Part shown: positions 6,379 to 7,615 of the stretch, piece by piece
Position numbering within the stretch: position 1 is the stretch's first letter
Layout of the letters: each line of letters opens with the position of its first letter
Origin: Elusimicrobiota bacterium
GTDB taxonomy: Bacteria; Elusimicrobiota; Elusimicrobia; UBA1565; UBA9628
Assembly (NCBI GenBank): GCA_028717865.1
Contig: JAQUMZ010000119.1
Location: 1-7,615 of the forward strand
Direction: 5' to 3'
Length of the DNA: 7,615 nt
Notes under the pieces: generated by a model
Databases searched by the model: none
Seen by the model: the letters and a program-made list of their open reading frames with translations, nothing else
What the model was told of the DNA's origin: nothing
Program-made: the position numbers and the translations under genes

Positions 6379-7615
6379 ACAGGTCGCGTCCGCCCGCGTC
6401 CTTGATGCGGCCGTTTTCATCCGGGGCGGAAGCGGCCACGGGGCCGGCGGGCGCTTTCTGCAGCTGCCGGATCCTTTCGCCAAGCTCGGCCGCGACGGCC
6501 GCGCTCCAATCCCAGGGCAGTTCCCTCGGGGGCGTGGCCACCCGGGTGATCCCTCCCCAGGTGGCTAGGTAGACGCCGTCCTCGTCGGCGGCCATGCCGC
6601 GCACGGTCTGGCGGGTCAGGAGCTTCCAGCCGCCGCCGCGCGAACGGTAGAGCCCCAGGGCCGTGGCCAGGAAATGGCTGCCCGAATGCTCGGCCGCGGC
6701 CCGGAGATCGTGCCTGGACGCGGGGGCCTCGTCGAGGCGAGGGGACGACGCCGCGCCGTTTTCCAGGACCAGGAGTTCGGCGGGGGTCTTGACGTACAGA
6801 CGCTGGCCGCTCGTCAGGTGGCTCGAATAATGCGGCAGGATTTGGGTCGCGGCCCCGCCTTGCAGCTCGAACAAGCCGGGCAATCGGCCGGAGCCGTCGT
6901 CTATGCCGGCGAAGATGCTCCCGCCGACCTTCAGCAGTTCCGTGCAGCGCCGAGGCCTCTCCAGCAGTTCGATCCACTTACCGCCGGGACCTAGCCGCAA
7001 GAGCACTTCTCCCACGGCGGCGTAGAGCTCCCGGCCGTTTCCCAGGACCCTGGCCTTGCCGCGCGCCGCGTAGTCCTTGGTCCACTTGCCGTCCTTCAGC
7101 CGGTATAGCCCATCGCTTGTGCCCGCGTAGAGCGTGCCGTCCGCGGCGGCCAGGCTCTGAACGGCCGCCGGCGGATTTTCGATGATCCCCGCCGGCTCCG
7201 AGAGCCGAAAGAGCTTGAGGTATTGAGAGCTCGCGGCGTACAAGGAGCCGTCCTCGAGCGCGAAGAGCCGGAATTCGGAGCCGATATTCCGGGCGAAATC
7301 GATCGGAATCACGTTCTCGCCGCTAAGCTCGTAAAAACCTTCGCTATTGCGGAAGAAAACCCTCCCTCCCGCGGCGCGGAACTCCGAGGAGCCGTTGGCG
7401 CTTATAGGCAGGCGCTTCCAGCTCCTGCCCTCGCGGATATAAACCCCGCCAAAATCCACCAAGGCGTAGGTCCGGCCCCCGGCGTGGATCACGTAGATTA
7501 CCTTTCGCGAGATTGTGTTGTCGAGCCCGCCGGACACGAGGCGCTCGCCCGCCAGCAGAGCGGTTACGTCGGCGCGGGAATTGGCGGCCGAGGGCTGGAC
7601 CACGGCCAAGGACGC
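6374..7615 (-). CDS. Probable exported beta-propeller-like repeat protein, 5' partial
   Basis: No specific family is recognised. The frame is open to the right edge. A TTG (7607-7609) is the first possible start in the window, but the preceding codons read Ala-Ser in frame, and the beginning (SLAVVQPSAA) resembles the end of a signal peptide, so the true start is probably outside. Counting from that TTG, about nine units recur every 33-42 residues, beginning near 46, 83, 122, 159, 194, 231, 270, 312 and 345. Each has a pattern like x-LYAGTSDGLYRL followed by a short loop and often a tryptophan (GKWTKDY, GGKWIEL, GGGWKLL). This resembles the two-component-regulator propeller or BNR-like families and predicts an all-beta, probably propeller fold. 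The C-terminus (368-411) leaves the repeats, with a short helix and a polar tail. One cysteine is visible (222). The gene converges on the HD-GYP gene; function unknown. Confidence 0.8.
   Translation of the reverse strand, partial: ASLAVVQPSAANSRADVTALLAGERLVSGGLDNTISRKVIYVIHAGGRTYALVDFGGVYIREGRSWKRLPISANGSSEFRAAGGRVFFRNSEGFYELSGENVIPIDFARNIGSEFRLFALEDGSLYAASSQYLKLFRLSEPAGIIENPPAAVQSLAAADGTLYAGTSDGLYRLKDGKWTKDYAARGKARVLGNGRELYAAVGEVLLRLGPGGKWIELLERPRRCTELLKVGGSIFAGIDDGSGRLPGLFELQGGAATQILPHYSSHLTSGQRLYVKTPAELLVLENGAASSPRLDEAPASRHDLRAAAEHSGSHFLATALGLYRSRGGGWKLLTRQTVRGMAADEDGVYLATWGGITRVATPPRELPWDWSAAVAAELGERIRQLQKAPAGPVAASAPDENGRIKDAGGRDLF

Overview
This 7.6 kb stretch has very high GC and is almost fully coding. 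It looks like ordinary bacterial chromosome: no insertion sequence, tRNA, rRNA, CRISPR array or integration site was seen. The organism cannot be named from the sequence. The gene families fit a free-living bacterium with elaborate signalling. Isoleucine codon use (ATC and ATA, almost no ATT) is unusual for a genome this GC-rich and argues mildly against a typical high-GC proteobacterium or actinobacterium. A high-GC member of a less-studied phylum, such as Elusimicrobiota, is only a guess.

Layout. Positions 2-6369 hold four tightly packed plus-strand genes. The first is a sensor histidine kinase, cut by the left window edge, with receiver-like domains in front of an intact kinase core. After a 10 nt gap comes a GlcD-GlcE fusion flavoprotein. 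The iron-sulfur subunit GlcF follows, overlapping it by 4 nt. A GAF/HD-GYP cyclic-di-GMP phosphodiesterase follows, overlapping GlcF by 1 nt. On the minus strand, converging with a 4 nt gap, lies a repeat protein of probable beta-propeller type (6374-7615), cut by the right window edge.

How the genes may work together. The two middle genes encode the subunits of a membrane-peripheral 2-hydroxyacid dehydrogenase of the glycolate oxidase type (GlcDEF), which oxidises glycolate (or possibly D-lactate) and passes electrons towards quinones. Both signalling genes appear to be transcribed with it, and the overlaps suggest translational coupling. This suggests, but does not show, that the oxidation of a small hydroxyacid is linked to phosphorelay and cyclic-di-GMP signalling. 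The minus-strand gene is probably exported and has no visible functional tie to the operon.

No intergenic region exceeds 10 nt, so internal promoters and terminators could not be identified. The operon promoter lies left of the window and the minus-strand promoter lies right of it.
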